Of a stretch of DNA of 64,000 bases, positions 37,123 through 46,634 are shown in pieces. Both the position numbers and the translations under genes were made by a program. The stretch is from the NCBI RefSeq assembly GCF_006385805.1, contig NZ_VFSG01000001.1, positions 682,001-746,000 on the forward strand, read 5' to 3'. The DNA is from Streptococcus xiaochunlingii. Lineage in GTDB: Bacteria; Bacillota; Bacilli; Lactobacillales; Streptococcaceae. The notes under the pieces are model-generated. The model was given only the letters and a program-made list of their open reading frames with translations. It searched no databases and was not told where the DNA came from. Position 1 is the stretch's first letter, and each line of letters begins with the position of its first letter.

Positions 37123-38574
37123 ATGGAAAATCAAACCTTAATGCAATATTTTGAATGGTACCTACCCTCAGATGGCCAACACTGGTCCCGCTTAGCTGCA
37201 GATGCTCCTCACCTGGCAGATTTGGGCATTCGTAAAATCTGGATGCCACCTGCTTTTAAAGCAACATCTGCCAATGATGTCGGCTATGGCGTCTATGACC
37301 TCTTTGACCTTGGAGAGTTTGACCAAAAAGGGACTGTCCGCACCAAGTATGGATTCAAAGACGACTACTTGCAAGCCATTCAGGCCTTAAAAGAAGCTGG
37401 AATCCAGCCTATGGCTGATGTGGTCCTCAACCATAAGGCAGCAGCCGATGGTTTAGAAAAATTTGAAGTGGTCGAAGTGGACCCTAACGATCGGACCATT
37501 GTCTTGACAGAGCCCTTTACTATCAAGGGCTGGACCAAATTTACCTTTGATGGCCGAAATGGAGCCTACAATGACTTCCACTGGCACTGGTACCACTTCA
37601 CCGGTACCGACTACGATGCTTCCCGCAATAAGAGTGGCATCTACCAAATCCAAGGGGAAAACAAAGGTTGGGCACAGGATGATCTGGTCGACAGCGAAAA
37701 CGGCAACTATGATTACCTCATGTACGCTGATATCGACTTCAAACACCCAGAAGTGGTCGAAAACCTCAACCAATGGGCTGAATGGTTTATTGAAACAACT
37801 GGGGTAGAAGGCTTCCGTCTCGATGCGGTTAAACACATCGACTCCTTCTTTATGAAGAACTTCATCCAGCAAATCACGGACAAATATGGAGACGATTTCT
37901 ACGTATTTGGTGAGTTTTGGAACGGGGATGAACAAAGCAACAATGACTACCTAGCTAGCATTGACTATCAGTTCGACTTAGTCGACGTTGCCCTCCACCA
38001 AAATCTTTTTAGAGCTAGCCAAGAAGGGGAAAACTTTGATTTAACCACTATTTTCAATGGTACGCTCGCAAGCAATCATCCAGAAAGTGCTGTAACCTTT
38101 GTCGATAATCACGATACCCAGAGAGGACAAGCTTTAGAGTCCACTGTTGGTGAATGGTTCAAACCTGCCGCTTATGCCCTCATTCTCCTCCGCGAGGCCG
38201 GACTTCCATGTGTCTTTTATGGAGACTATTACGGCATTTCAGGGGACTTTGCCCAGCAGGATTTCCAAGCGGAGCTTGATCAACTCCTTCGTATCCGCAA
38301 AGACTTATCCTACGGTGAACAAAGGGACTACTTTGACGATCCTAACTGCATTGGTTGGACTCGCTCTGGAACGGAAGAGTCTGCTCCTATCGCCTGCGTC
38401 ATTTCAAATGCGGCTGCATCTGCCAAACGCATGGAAATCGGCCAAGCATATGCAGGACAGACCTACTACGATGCCCTAGGAAATTACCAAGAACCCGTTC
38501 AAATCCAAGAAGACGGCTGGGCTGATTTCCCAGTCTCAGAACGCTCCGTCAGCGTATGGATTTTAGCAGACTAA
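37123..38574 (+). CDS. Intracellular alpha-amylase (GH13, cytoplasmic type)
   Basis: The 483-residue protein has no signal peptide and begins MENQTLMQYFEWYLPSDG, the characteristic start of cytoplasmic GH13 subfamily 5 amylases. Conserved regions: MADVVLNHKA (region I), GFRLDAVKHI with nucleophile Asp234 (region II), VFGEFW with acid/base Glu264 (region III) and FVDNHDTQ with Asp331 (region IV). It hydrolyses internal alpha-1,4 bonds in maltodextrins or glycogen inside the cell. It is transcribed alone, with a candidate cre site upstream, and is followed by repeat copy 2, whose left hairpin may terminate it. Confidence 0.92.
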   Translation: MENQTLMQYFEWYLPSDGQHWSRLAADAPHLADLGIRKIWMPPAFKATSANDVGYGVYDLFDLGEFDQKGTVRTKYGFKDDYLQAIQALKEAGIQPMADVVLNHKAAADGLEKFEVVEVDPNDRTIVLTEPFTIKGWTKFTFDGRNGAYNDFHWHWYHFTGTDYDASRNKSGIYQIQGENKGWAQDDLVDSENGNYDYLMYADIDFKHPEVVENLNQWAEWFIETTGVEGFRLDAVKHIDSFFMKNFIQQITDKYGDDFYVFGEFWNGDEQSNNDYLASIDYQFDLVDVALHQNLFRASQEGENFDLTTIFNGTLASNHPESAVTFVDNHDTQRGQALESTVGEWFKPAAYALILLREAGLPCVFYGDYYGISGDFAQQDFQAELDQLLRIRKDLSYGEQRDYFDDPNCIGWTRSGTEESAPIACVISNAAASAKRMEIGQAYAGQTYYDALGNYQEPVQIQEDGWADFPVSERSVSVWILAD

Positions 38575-38596
38575 CTAGAAAATTTAATTGACTGAA

Positions 38597-38767
38597 GAGG
38601 CTAGGACAAAAGTTCTAGCCTTTCAATTGTCTTTGGATTGTCGAGCAAGACGCAGTGGTTGAGTGGGCTCTACTACGCTGATTTCATCAGCTTTTACAGC
38701 CCTAATCAACTGTGCGGAGGTGGGACGACGAAATCGAATTCTAACGAATTACCGATTTCTGTCCCAC
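38597..38767 (+). repeat. 171-bp dispersed structured repeat, copy 2
   Basis: Same length, orientation and three-hairpin plan as copies 1 and 3. In the left stem, G-T in copy 1 has become A-T here and all eleven pairs are kept; one change in the central arm (CCTAATCAAC) breaks a pair. It fills the first half of the 365-bp gap between the amylase and thioredoxin genes; the rest holds a cre-like sequence at 38818-38831 and the trxA terminator. Confidence 0.9.
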
Positions 38768-38871
38768 TCTCTTTCTTATATTTTATGGCAAACCACAGGT
38801 TCATTCTAACACCTTAGGAAAGCGCTGTCAATTCCTTATCTTATTCTGTTAACAAATTCATAAAAAGAAAA

Positions 38872-38909
38872 AACTCGCCCACTTCCAACATCGGAAATGA
38901 ACGAGTTTG
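38872..38909 (-). terminator. trxA terminator
   Basis: AAACTCG / CGAGTTT with inner TTCC / GGAA, followed by six T on the minus strand. Confidence 0.7.
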
Positions 38910-38939
38910 ATTCGCTAAGAAGCAAGGGCTTCTTTTATC

Positions 38940-39254
38940 TTAGCTTAATTCCGCAACAATCGCTTTGAGTTGTTCTTTGGTGTGAACACCAGCGACTTGT
39001 TTCACCACTTGGCCATCTTTTTTGAACAAGAGTGTTGGGATGGACATGATGCCGAAGTTACGAGCAGTGTTTGGATTTTCATCCACATCCATCTTAAAGA
39101 TTTTCAAGTCATCTTCATGGATTTCTTCTGCTAACTGTTCCAAGATTGGGGCCTGCATCCGGCAAGGACCACACCAAGTTGCCCAGAAGTCCACCAAGAC
39201 CAAGCCTTGGCTAGTTTCTTGTTCAAATGTTGCATCTGTTAGTACGTGTACCAT
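38940..39254 (-). CDS. trxA: Thioredoxin
   Basis: The 104-residue protein has the redox motif WCGPC (residues 27-31) in FWATWCGPCRMQAPILEQ, the buried Asp in LVDFW, and the cis-proline loop MSIPTLLFKKDGQ near residue 74. Full-length classical thioredoxin that reduces protein disulphides in the cytoplasm. It stands alone between repeat copy 2 and the copy B surface peptidase, with a GGAGG site before its ATG. Confidence 0.95.
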   Translation of the reverse strand: MVHVLTDATFEQETSQGLVLVDFWATWCGPCRMQAPILEQLAEEIHEDDLKIFKMDVDENPNTARNFGIMSIPTLLFKKDGQVVKQVAGVHTKEQLKAIVAELS

Positions 39255-39347
39255 AGTTCCTCCTTTGATCAGTGCTTTCCACTAATCTCTCATTGATAGT
39301 TCTATTCTACACCAAAATTCTAGTTTTTAGAAATATTTGCTACGTTC

Positions 39348-42300
39348 TCAGCCTTGGACATCTTCTTTCTTTTTCTTCCAGAAAAGAAGGCTAGACAAGA
39401 GGAGGGTACCTAACCCATAGAATCCTATCCATTCCTTTTCAGTGCCTGTTTGAGGAAGCTGACCTGCTTTTTCTTGCGCTGGAACTACTGCTTTACCCGT
39501 CTCATAGACAAATGTTTGTCCATAAGCAACAGATAGAGATTCTGGTTTTGCAGTTTCTTTCTCAGCCGTTTTGACGAGTGGACGAAGATTTGTACCAGCA
39601 GGAAGCTCTGATCTACCATATCTTTCAGGCTCTGGAAGGACTGGCAGATGGTATTCTTCGATGTAATGAACTGCTGGTTCTACCAATTTGGCTCCTTGAA
39701 TCTCTGGAAGGGCAGCATATGCTGTATCAGCCGCGTTAGGAAGATAAGTAGCTACTTGCGAACGCGTCCCTTCTACAATCGGAATGGTCGCACGGATAGA
39801 ATCTGTCTTGAAGGTGACTTCGTAAGGATTTTCAACGGTTAAGTCAGATGGATCATAGGTATTGAAGACTAGGGCTAATTTGTGGCCCTTTTTAACCGTA
39901 TAGAGGTTTGGTTGGAGATGGACCGTATAGTCGTGGAATTCTCCAACTTTTGGCTCGATACTATTTCTTGAGCTGGCTGAATCATAGCCAGACTCAGGGT
40001 TGGCCAGGTTGATCCATCCTTTAGCAATGACCTTGTATTTAGTCTTAATGGTCTCAAACTCTGCTACAGAGAGATTAGAAAGGTTACTTCCCATCCAGAA
40101 GCCGTCTGCTTTTTTTTCTGCTTTGACGCCACCGTTGCCGACCACATCAAATTCCTCATCAGAGACGTCGACTAAAAGGGCATTGATCTGGAAGTTCTTG
40201 CCTTTCCCCTTAGCCAGGGCTGCCTTGAAGTGCACTGGGATATGCCCTTTGATGGTAGTATCTTCTGTCACTTCTGACACAAAGGTCATGTTGGCTTTTG
40301 AAGAACCTTGGCTCACAGTTTCGTTGCGTTTAGCAATCTCTATGCCAGCTCCTGCGTAATCACTTGAAATCGTCTCTTCCAAGCGTTTCGACTGGGCATT
40401 GAGGAAGAGGCGTTGTGAAGTCTTCCAGTTATCATAAGTGGTCCACTTGCTTGGGTCATAGTTGTTTTGAGCCAAGACAGCTGGTAATTTGTCAACTTGA
40501 TTCTCTACCCCGTACAAGTAATGACTAAGCCAGGTATTCAAAAGATCATAGAAATCTTGGCCATTGGCCTGAATACCATAACCACGAGACATGGCTGCTG
40601 GATAGACGTGGTCTCCCTGGTGGAGATAGAGCTTGACATTTTGGCCTGCCTTCTTGAGGGCATCGTACATGAGTTCAAAATGCTTGGTTTTAACGTTGTC
40701 ATCATTCAAGCCGTGAACCAAGAGGGCACTGGTCTTGAATTTTTCAGGATGAAGGGTATAATCCCGCTCCTTCCAGACATCGCTGTAATTGCGTTCGTGC
40801 GCATTTTGGTCCTTGTTTAGCTGGTTTATATAGTTGGCATAATTTTGCCAAATCCCTGCCCAATCGTCTTGATCCAGCATCCGCGTGCTAACATAGAGGG
40901 AGAGCCATGAAAGGTCACTATAAGGTGCATTGCCAAACTGGGTTCCTTGACTATTGAAATAATCATACCAAGAGGCGATTCCTGCTGCCGGAACGATAGT
41001 CTTTAGGCCTTCTACGCCTGTCGCTGCCACACCAAAGGTCGTGGTTCCAGCCCAGGATAGACCGGTCATGGCAACATTTCCTGTAGCCCAGTCTGCCTTG
41101 ATTTCGACATTGCTAGTCTTATCGGTGTACGCCTTGCGTTTGCCATTGACCCACTCGATGATATTCTTGAAGGCATTGATTTCGAGGTCAGACCCTGTGG
41201 TGTTAAATCCTTCTGATCCCTTGGTACCAAGTCCTGCACTGGAGATAAAAGCATAGCCTCTGACCAAGAAATAGTCGTACCAGTTGAGATTTTCGTAGTC
41301 ATAGATATACTCGTAGGGACTGTAGTAATACCAATCCGAAGCCTTGGCCTTCTTAGCTGCATCTACAGTTGACGAGTTTCCAACTGCTTGTCGTTTAGCC
41401 GGTTGCTTCCGCAATTTCTTCATATCATAGGAGCCATCTGTCGGCAAGCCCAAACTTTCAAGGGTCACATAGTTCTCATCCAAGGTTCCTGCTACATAAG
41501 GACGTGCTTCAAGAATGGTCGCTGCCTTAAAGTCTCCCCTGGCAACTGCCTTAGGCAACTGGACAATGGCCTTGACTAGGTCCGGCTTGCCATCCGCATC
41601 TGTATCGTAATCGGTCTCCACATAGACTGGGAAGCGGACGATTTCGCTATCCTCATAGTGGTAGTCTTCATCTGATTTTTCCCCAGTTGTATAAGGGAAG
41701 ATGGGTTGAGCCCGCCCATTTAGAAAGAGAGGAGCTTTCTTTTCAGACCGATAGGCATCATAGAGTTTCTTAGCAATGCTATACATATTGGTCAGCTCTT
41801 CTTGACTGACCTTGCGGTTCAAGTCTTCTTGAGTACTGATCATTCCTAGACTCTTAGCAAAGCGTTCCCGATCCGCCGCCGATTGACCGACCTGTTTGGA
41901 ATCCGTCGCAGCCCACTGAAGCAATTCATCAACAGCATTTTGAACCGTTAATTCCTTATCCTTGAGCTCACTATTTGCCAAGCTTCCTGTGTAAGAGGTT
42001 AAGGCTTGTCCTGTCGCTGGAGTTGATGTTCCCGTCGAAGCCACTGGACTAGTTGGGACACCTGCCCCCTGAGGTGCCTGCGGGAGGTTTGTTTTTTCAG
42101 TTACTGTCACGGTCTTTTCTTGTCCGACTGGCTGGTCAACCTTCTCCGTCTCTGCCGGAGCAATTGGACTCGGTCCTGCAGGTTCAGAAGTTTCTACTTC
42201 CTTCTTAGGTTCCACACTTGGAGCGGATGCAGACTGGTCTACTTGAGATGGGGAAGCTACCCCTTCAGAAGCTACAGGCTCCGGAGCCACCTGAGTCACC

Positions 42301-42419
42301 ACGTCTTTCGTTGGAGCAAGCTCTGCTAGGTTCTCATCTGCTGCTACCACTTGATTTAAGACAAAGGGAGCTAGCAAAAGGCTTGAAGCCACCATGGACA
42401 CCACTGTTTTCTTTTTCAT
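39348..42419 (-). CDS. LPXTG-anchored X-prolyl dipeptidyl-peptidase-like surface protein (S15), copy B
   Basis: The 1023-residue protein has a signal peptide (cut after about residue 27), a Pro/Glu/Ser/Thr linker to about 145, a catalytic region with GLSWAG (Ser455), LNDDNV and HQGDH, and a C-terminal PepX-type beta domain. It ends LPQTGTEKEWIGFYGLGTLLLSSLLFWKKKKED, a sortase signal. Large blocks are identical to copy A, for example PLFLNGRAQPIFP and the AATGVEGLKTIVPAAGIASW region, so the two arose by duplication with trxA and the amylase between them. It has DTDADGKPD where copy A has DTDGDGKPD. The promoter carries a strong cre match, suggesting catabolite repression of this copy. Confidence 0.88.
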   Translation of the reverse strand: MKKKTVVSMVASSLLLAPFVLNQVVAADENLAELAPTKDVVTQVAPEPVASEGVASPSQVDQSASAPSVEPKKEVETSEPAGPSPIAPAETEKVDQPVGQEKTVTVTEKTNLPQAPQGAGVPTSPVASTGTSTPATGQALTSYTGSLANSELKDKELTVQNAVDELLQWAATDSKQVGQSAADRERFAKSLGMISTQEDLNRKVSQEELTNMYSIAKKLYDAYRSEKKAPLFLNGRAQPIFPYTTGEKSDEDYHYEDSEIVRFPVYVETDYDTDADGKPDLVKAIVQLPKAVARGDFKAATILEARPYVAGTLDENYVTLESLGLPTDGSYDMKKLRKQPAKRQAVGNSSTVDAAKKAKASDWYYYSPYEYIYDYENLNWYDYFLVRGYAFISSAGLGTKGSEGFNTTGSDLEINAFKNIIEWVNGKRKAYTDKTSNVEIKADWATGNVAMTGLSWAGTTTFGVAATGVEGLKTIVPAAGIASWYDYFNSQGTQFGNAPYSDLSWLSLYVSTRMLDQDDWAGIWQNYANYINQLNKDQNAHERNYSDVWKERDYTLHPEKFKTSALLVHGLNDDNVKTKHFELMYDALKKAGQNVKLYLHQGDHVYPAAMSRGYGIQANGQDFYDLLNTWLSHYLYGVENQVDKLPAVLAQNNYDPSKWTTYDNWKTSQRLFLNAQSKRLEETISSDYAGAGIEIAKRNETVSQGSSKANMTFVSEVTEDTTIKGHIPVHFKAALAKGKGKNFQINALLVDVSDEEFDVVGNGGVKAEKKADGFWMGSNLSNLSVAEFETIKTKYKVIAKGWINLANPESGYDSASSRNSIEPKVGEFHDYTVHLQPNLYTVKKGHKLALVFNTYDPSDLTVENPYEVTFKTDSIRATIPIVEGTRSQVATYLPNAADTAYAALPEIQGAKLVEPAVHYIEEYHLPVLPEPERYGRSELPAGTNLRPLVKTAEKETAKPESLSVAYGQTFVYETGKAVVPAQEKAGQLPQTGTEKEWIGFYGLGTLLLSSLLFWKKKKEDVQG

Positions 42420-42454
42420 AAAAGAGACCTCACTATTTTGTAATCAATACAGCT

Positions 42455-42477
42455 ATTATACTATGTAAGCGTTTTTA
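42455..42477 (-). promoter_or_regulatory. Promoter and cre site of copy B surface peptidase
   Basis: On the minus strand TATAAT (42455-42460). The cre-like TGTAAGCGTTTTTA (plus strand 42464-42477) matches TGNAARCGNWWWCA at 13 of 14 positions and covers the spacer immediately upstream of the -10, a classic place for CcpA repression. Confidence 0.65.
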
Positions 42478-42501
42478 TAGCAAATTCTGAACAAGAAAAA
42501 A

Positions 42502-42529
42502 ATCGAGGCAAATTTGCCTCGATCAAAAG
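42502..42529 (-). terminator. Terminator after the oligopeptide-binding lipoprotein gene
   Basis: Perfect ATCGAGGC / GCCTCGAT stem. On the minus strand it follows the stop at 42534 and is trailed by seven T; it overlaps the far upstream region of the copy B promoter. Confidence 0.85.
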
Positions 42530-42533
42530 ATAT

Positions 42534-44534
42534 TTATTTCACGTGATCTTTTAATTCTTCTTGAGCTTTTTGGTTAGACTCTGCTTGCTCTTTCTTCCAT
42601 TTTTCAAGAGCTTTGTTGTAGTCTTCGGTTGTTACAGCCTTGTCTTGAAGTTCCATACCTTTGTAGACAACGTTGTCTTTCCCTTTACCACCGGTCCAGC
42701 CAAATGGTGCTGAGAATGGTACGACACGAGTCAAGAATGGACGACCAGTCTTAGAAGTGGTTGGGATGACCAAAGCACTATCCGTCAACCAAGCTTGAGC
42801 TGCAGCATATTTCTCATAACGTTTGTTAAGGTCTTGTGTTTCAGCTCCTGCTTCTGTTACCATCTTCTCAAAGTCGTACAAGCCAACTTTCTTAGCTGCC
42901 TCATTGTTTTCGCTTGGGTCAAATCCAAGGAAGGTACGAGTGTTTTCACCAGAAGAAGCTTTCAAGATATCAAGGTAAGTTGATGGGTCTTGATAGTCTG
43001 GGCTCCATCCGACGTTATCTGAGATATCCCAGTCTTCGTCTTCTGCTTTAGCAGCAAAGAGGGTTACGTTCAAGAGATCTTCTTTTGATACCATATGGAT
43101 ATCGACAACGACATTTTCTTTTCCAAGCGTACTTTCAACCGATTGTTTGAAGGATTGAGCACGTTGAACCTTAGATTGAGTCGTTTGGTCTACTGGCATA
43201 TCCAAGTGGATTGGGAACTTCACGCCATCTGCTTCAAGTGCAGATTTCGCTTTGGCAAACTCTTCTTTGGCTTGTTTTTCGTTGTAAAGACCATTTTGAC
43301 CATCGTCAAGATTTGCATCTTTCCACTCGTCTCCATAAGTCACCAACTCAGATTTAACCATCTCACCGAAGGTCTTACCATCTGCTTGAACGAATGTAGG
43401 TGGGATGTACAAGTTACGGATCAGTTTGCTTGCTCCATCTTTACCATTTGCTTGGGCAGCATAGGCTTCACGGTCAAAGGCAAAGCTGATTGATTGACGG
43501 AAGTCTTTGTTCAAAAGAGCTTTCTTAGTAGATGATTTTTCTTCATCTGTTGTTTTTGCAGTGTACTTGTAAGACTGACGGTCGATATTCACACCGATAA
43601 CGAAGGTGCTGGCATCTTGAGGTGTGTAGATAATTTCATCTTTAAATTTCTTAGCTTGGTCTGTAAACCCAGGTCCAGTTGGGAACAATTTAGCAAGGCT
43701 AAGAGCATTGTCCTCAAATGAGTTCGCCAATTTACTTTGGTCTTGACCATCATAGTACTCGAGCTTAACATCTGTGATGTGAACATTGTCCTTATCCCAG
43801 TAGTTTTCATTCTTGCTCATCTCGATAGATGATTTAGAAGTGAAGCTCTTCAAGATGTATGGACCATTGTAAAGAAGAGAGCTAGTGTCACTTGCTTGGG
43901 CAAATTTATCCCCTTTTGATTCAACGAATTTCTCGTTGATTGGGAAAGTGATCCCAAGAGTCAACTTAGAATTCCAGAAAGGCTCTGCTTGGTTCAAAGT
44001 GATTTGAAGGGTATGATCATCAACTGCTTTAATGCCTACATTTTTGAAGTCTGAAGTCTTACCTTCAACATAATCATTCAAGCCCTTGATAGAGTTTTGA
44101 ATGATGTAGAGCATTTCAGACTTGTGGTCAGCGGCATACTTGATCCCTGCAACGAAGTCATCTGCTGTCACATCCGCATACTCTTCCCCTTCTGAATCAT
44201 ACCATTTGGCATCATCACGAAGTTTGTAAGTATAAGTCAAGCCATCTTGAGAAACTGTCCAATCTTTAGCAAGTGAAGGAATCAAATTTCCATACTTGTC
44301 GTTTTCAAACAAACCATCAATCAAGTTTCCTGTGATTTCGTGGGTTGCAGCTTTACCAGATGTGATGTAGTTCAAGTTTTCAGGTTCTGTCTCATAGACG
44401 TAAGAGAATTTTTGACCTGCTTCACTTGATTTTGAGCTTGAGCTTGATGATTTAGAACCACCAGAACATGCTGCAAGAATACCTGCTGAAAGAAGAGCTA
44501 CTCCTGCAAGAGCAATGACATTTCTTTTTTTCAT
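42534..44534 (-). CDS. Oligopeptide ABC transporter substrate-binding lipoprotein (AmiA/AliA/AliB type)
   Basis: The 666-residue protein has a lipoprotein signal ending LAAC (Cys about 23), a Ser/Lys-rich linker and the SBP_bac_5 fold: SYVYETEPENLNYITSGKAATHEI, NLIDGLFENDKYGNLIPSLAKDW and DNVGWSPDYQDPSTYLDI. Size and sequence fit the streptococcal AmiA/AliA/AliB group, which deliver peptides to the AmiCDEF permease and influence competence and colonisation. No permease genes adjoin it, as is normal for the orphan Ali proteins. Near two surface peptidases it could import the peptides they release; this is inference. Confidence 0.9.
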   Translation of the reverse strand: MKKRNVIALAGVALLSAGILAACSGGSKSSSSSSKSSEAGQKFSYVYETEPENLNYITSGKAATHEITGNLIDGLFENDKYGNLIPSLAKDWTVSQDGLTYTYKLRDDAKWYDSEGEEYADVTADDFVAGIKYAADHKSEMLYIIQNSIKGLNDYVEGKTSDFKNVGIKAVDDHTLQITLNQAEPFWNSKLTLGITFPINEKFVESKGDKFAQASDTSSLLYNGPYILKSFTSKSSIEMSKNENYWDKDNVHITDVKLEYYDGQDQSKLANSFEDNALSLAKLFPTGPGFTDQAKKFKDEIIYTPQDASTFVIGVNIDRQSYKYTAKTTDEEKSSTKKALLNKDFRQSISFAFDREAYAAQANGKDGASKLIRNLYIPPTFVQADGKTFGEMVKSELVTYGDEWKDANLDDGQNGLYNEKQAKEEFAKAKSALEADGVKFPIHLDMPVDQTTQSKVQRAQSFKQSVESTLGKENVVVDIHMVSKEDLLNVTLFAAKAEDEDWDISDNVGWSPDYQDPSTYLDILKASSGENTRTFLGFDPSENNEAAKKVGLYDFEKMVTEAGAETQDLNKRYEKYAAAQAWLTDSALVIPTTSKTGRPFLTRVVPFSAPFGWTGGKGKDNVVYKGMELQDKAVTTEDYNKALEKWKKEQAESNQKAQEELKDHVK

Positions 44535-44585
44535 TGTTTACTCCTAATAAATTTTTAAGGTTGTCTTAAGATTATACCACAAAGA

Positions 44586-44614
44586 TTTTCAGAAGAGAAG
44601 TAATTTTCTGAAAA
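44586..44614 (-). terminator. Possible terminator after trpA
   Basis: TTTTCAGAA / TTCTGAAAA stem 30 bp beyond the trpA stop, with only a weak T-tract (TCTTT). Confidence 0.45.
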
Positions 44615-44643
44615 TTTATTAAATTTTGTAATTTTTCTTATCC

Positions 44644-45429
44644 TTAGCATTTATTAAAGTGTGAACCATAGTCTACAAAGTCCTTAACATCGCTGGTTTT
44701 GCCCTCATGAAGGTCCCGAACAATTTTTGACCCCACGATGACACCATCTGATACCTGATTAAAGCGTTGGATATCTTCTTGGGTGGAGACCCCAAATCCT
44801 GTCAGAACTGGAATAGTGGCCAGGTCTCTCAAGGTCGCCAAGTGCTGATCCAAGTCGTCCCGGTAATTGCCCATCTTTCCAGTAACCCCATTGATGGCTA
44901 CCGCATAGATAAAACCTTCTGCTTCTTGGATCAAGGCCTTTTGGCGTTCGATGCCTGTGGTCAAGCTGACCAAGGGTACAAGGGCAATATCACTCCCTTC
45001 CAAGTAAGGTGCTATCATATCCGCATGTTCATTTGGCAAGTCGGGAATGATCAAGCCTTTGACGGAGGTAGAAGCCAATTCTTTTATAAAAGCCTCTATA
45101 CCATATTGGAAGACTGGATTGATATAGGTCATGATGACCAGAGGAATCTTGGTCTCTTGTTCTTGGAGTTTTTTTACAATAGCGGTTAAGGTCACTCCCT
45201 TGGCCAAACTACGTTGCCCAGCCATCTCGATGACTGGCCCATCCGCTACAGGATCCGACCAAGGAATCCCCACTTCAATAGCCGAAGCTCCACTTTCTTC
45301 CAAGAGCTGAATGGTGTCAAAGAGGCCATCCAGTCCCTTCTCATGATCCCCCGCCATAATGTAAGGGACGAAAATTCCACGCTTGCTGTCTTTAATAGCT
45401 TGTAAATGCTGAGTTAGTGTTTTGGTCAT
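44644..45429 (-). CDS. trpA: Tryptophan synthase alpha subunit
   Basis: The 261-residue TIM barrel has [28 protein letters not shown] (catalytic Glu region) and [10 protein letters not shown] with the second catalytic Asp, and [10 protein letters not shown] near the C-terminus. It converts indole-3-glycerol phosphate to indole, channelled to TrpB. It starts 2 bp after trpB and is the last gene of the operon. Confidence 0.95.
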   Translation of the reverse strand: MTKTLTQHLQAIKDSKRGIFVPYIMAGDHEKGLDGLFDTIQLLEESGASAIEVGIPWSDPVADGPVIEMAGQRSLAKGVTLTAIVKKLQEQETKIPLVIMTYINPVFQYGIEAFIKELASTSVKGLIIPDLPNEHADMIAPYLEGSDIALVPLVSLTTGIERQKALIQEAEGFIYAVAINGVTGKMGNYRDDLDQHLATLRDLATIPVLTGFGVSTQEDIQRFNQVSDGVIVGSKIVRDLHEGKTSDVKDFVDYGSHFNKC

Positions 45430-45431
45430 CT

Positions 45432-46634
45432 CTACTTCCCTTCTGCTTCAAACCGTTCTTTCACCTGCATGACATCCTTGTCTCCACGACCAGATAGGCA
45501 GATGATGAGATTTTGGTCCGGAGTCATTTTTGCTGCGACTTTTTGCGCTAGAGCGATAGCATGACTGGACTCCAATGCTGGAATGATTCCCTCCAAACGA
45601 GAGAGCAACTTAAATCCTTCGAGGGCTTCTTCATCCGTGATGGAATCATAGCTTGCCCGGCCAATTTCATTAAAATAGCAATGTTCTGGCCCCACACCAG
45701 GATAATCCAATCCAGCTGAGATAGAGAAAGCCTCCATAATCTGTCCATGGGCATCTTGAAGCACTTCCATCAAGGCTCCGTGAAGGATTCCTGGACGACC
45801 TTTGGCAAAGGTCGCTGCGTGTTTGTCCGTATCCAAACCAAGACCAGAAGCTTCTGCTCCGTACATGGCTACAGATTCGTCTTCTACGAAGGGGTAGAAC
45901 ATGCCAATGGCATTGGAGCCTCCACCGATACAAGCTAGGACCGCATCAGGAAGTTTTCCACCTGAGACTTCAGCAAACTGACGTTTGGCTTCCTTACCAA
46001 TCACGGATTGAAAATCTCGGACAATCTCTGGGAAGGGAGCTGGTCCAAGGGCAGATCCCATGATGTAGTGAGTATCATCAATCCCAGCTACCCATGCACG
46101 AAGGGCGGCATTGACCGCATCTTTCAGCACGCGCGATCCGTCTGTCACACTATGGACTTTTGCTCCCAAGAGTTCCATCCGAAAGACATTGAGAGCTTGG
46201 CGTTTGACATCTTCTTCCCCCATGTAGATGGTACACTCCATCTCAAAGAGTGCTGCTGCCGTCGCTGTTGCAACTCCGTGTTGACCAGCTCCTGTCTCCG
46301 CGATGATCTTTTTCTTGCCCATCCGTTTAGCCAGCAAGACCTGACCTAGGGCATTGTTAATCTTGTGAGCCCCTGTATGGTTGAGGTCTTCCCGTTTCAG
46401 GTAGATTTGCGCTCCACCGATATGCTTGGAGAGACTTTTGGCGTGGTAAAGTGGAGTCTCCCGACCTACATAATTCTTGAGCAAATCATCCAATTCCGCT
46501 TGAAAGCTTGGATCTGCTTTGGCTTCTCTATAAGCCTTATCCAGTTCAATCACGGCTGTCATCAGGGTTTCTGGGACAAACTGTCCTCCAAATTTTCCAT
46601 AAAACCCTTTTTCATCCGGTAGTTGATAGTTCAT
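45432..46634 (-). CDS. trpB: Tryptophan synthase beta subunit
   Basis: I set the start at the ATG 46632-46634 ([22 protein letters not shown]), overlapping the trpF stop by 4 bp; the open frame continues to 46820 but only inside trpF. The 400-residue enzyme has [19 protein letters not shown] with the PLP lysine, [16 protein letters not shown], and [15 protein letters not shown] for the phosphate of PLP. It condenses indole and serine to tryptophan. Confidence 0.95.
   Translation of the reverse strand: MNYQLPDEKGFYGKFGGQFVPETLMTAVIELDKAYREAKADPSFQAELDDLLKNYVGRETPLYHAKSLSKHIGGAQIYLKREDLNHTGAHKINNALGQVLLAKRMGKKKIIAETGAGQHGVATATAAALFEMECTIYMGEEDVKRQALNVFRMELLGAKVHSVTDGSRVLKDAVNAALRAWVAGIDDTHYIMGSALGPAPFPEIVRDFQSVIGKEAKRQFAEVSGGKLPDAVLACIGGGSNAIGMFYPFVEDESVAMYGAEASGLGLDTDKHAATFAKGRPGILHGALMEVLQDAHGQIMEAFSISAGLDYPGVGPEHCYFNEIGRASYDSITDEEALEGFKLLSRLEGIIPALESSHAIALAQKVAAKMTPDQNLIICLSGRGDKDVMQVKERFEAEGK

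Noticed and set aside
38597-38767. The 171-bp repeat as a protein-coding remnant
   Set aside because: Frames in it are short and interrupted, and substitutions follow the stems and loops rather than codon positions.
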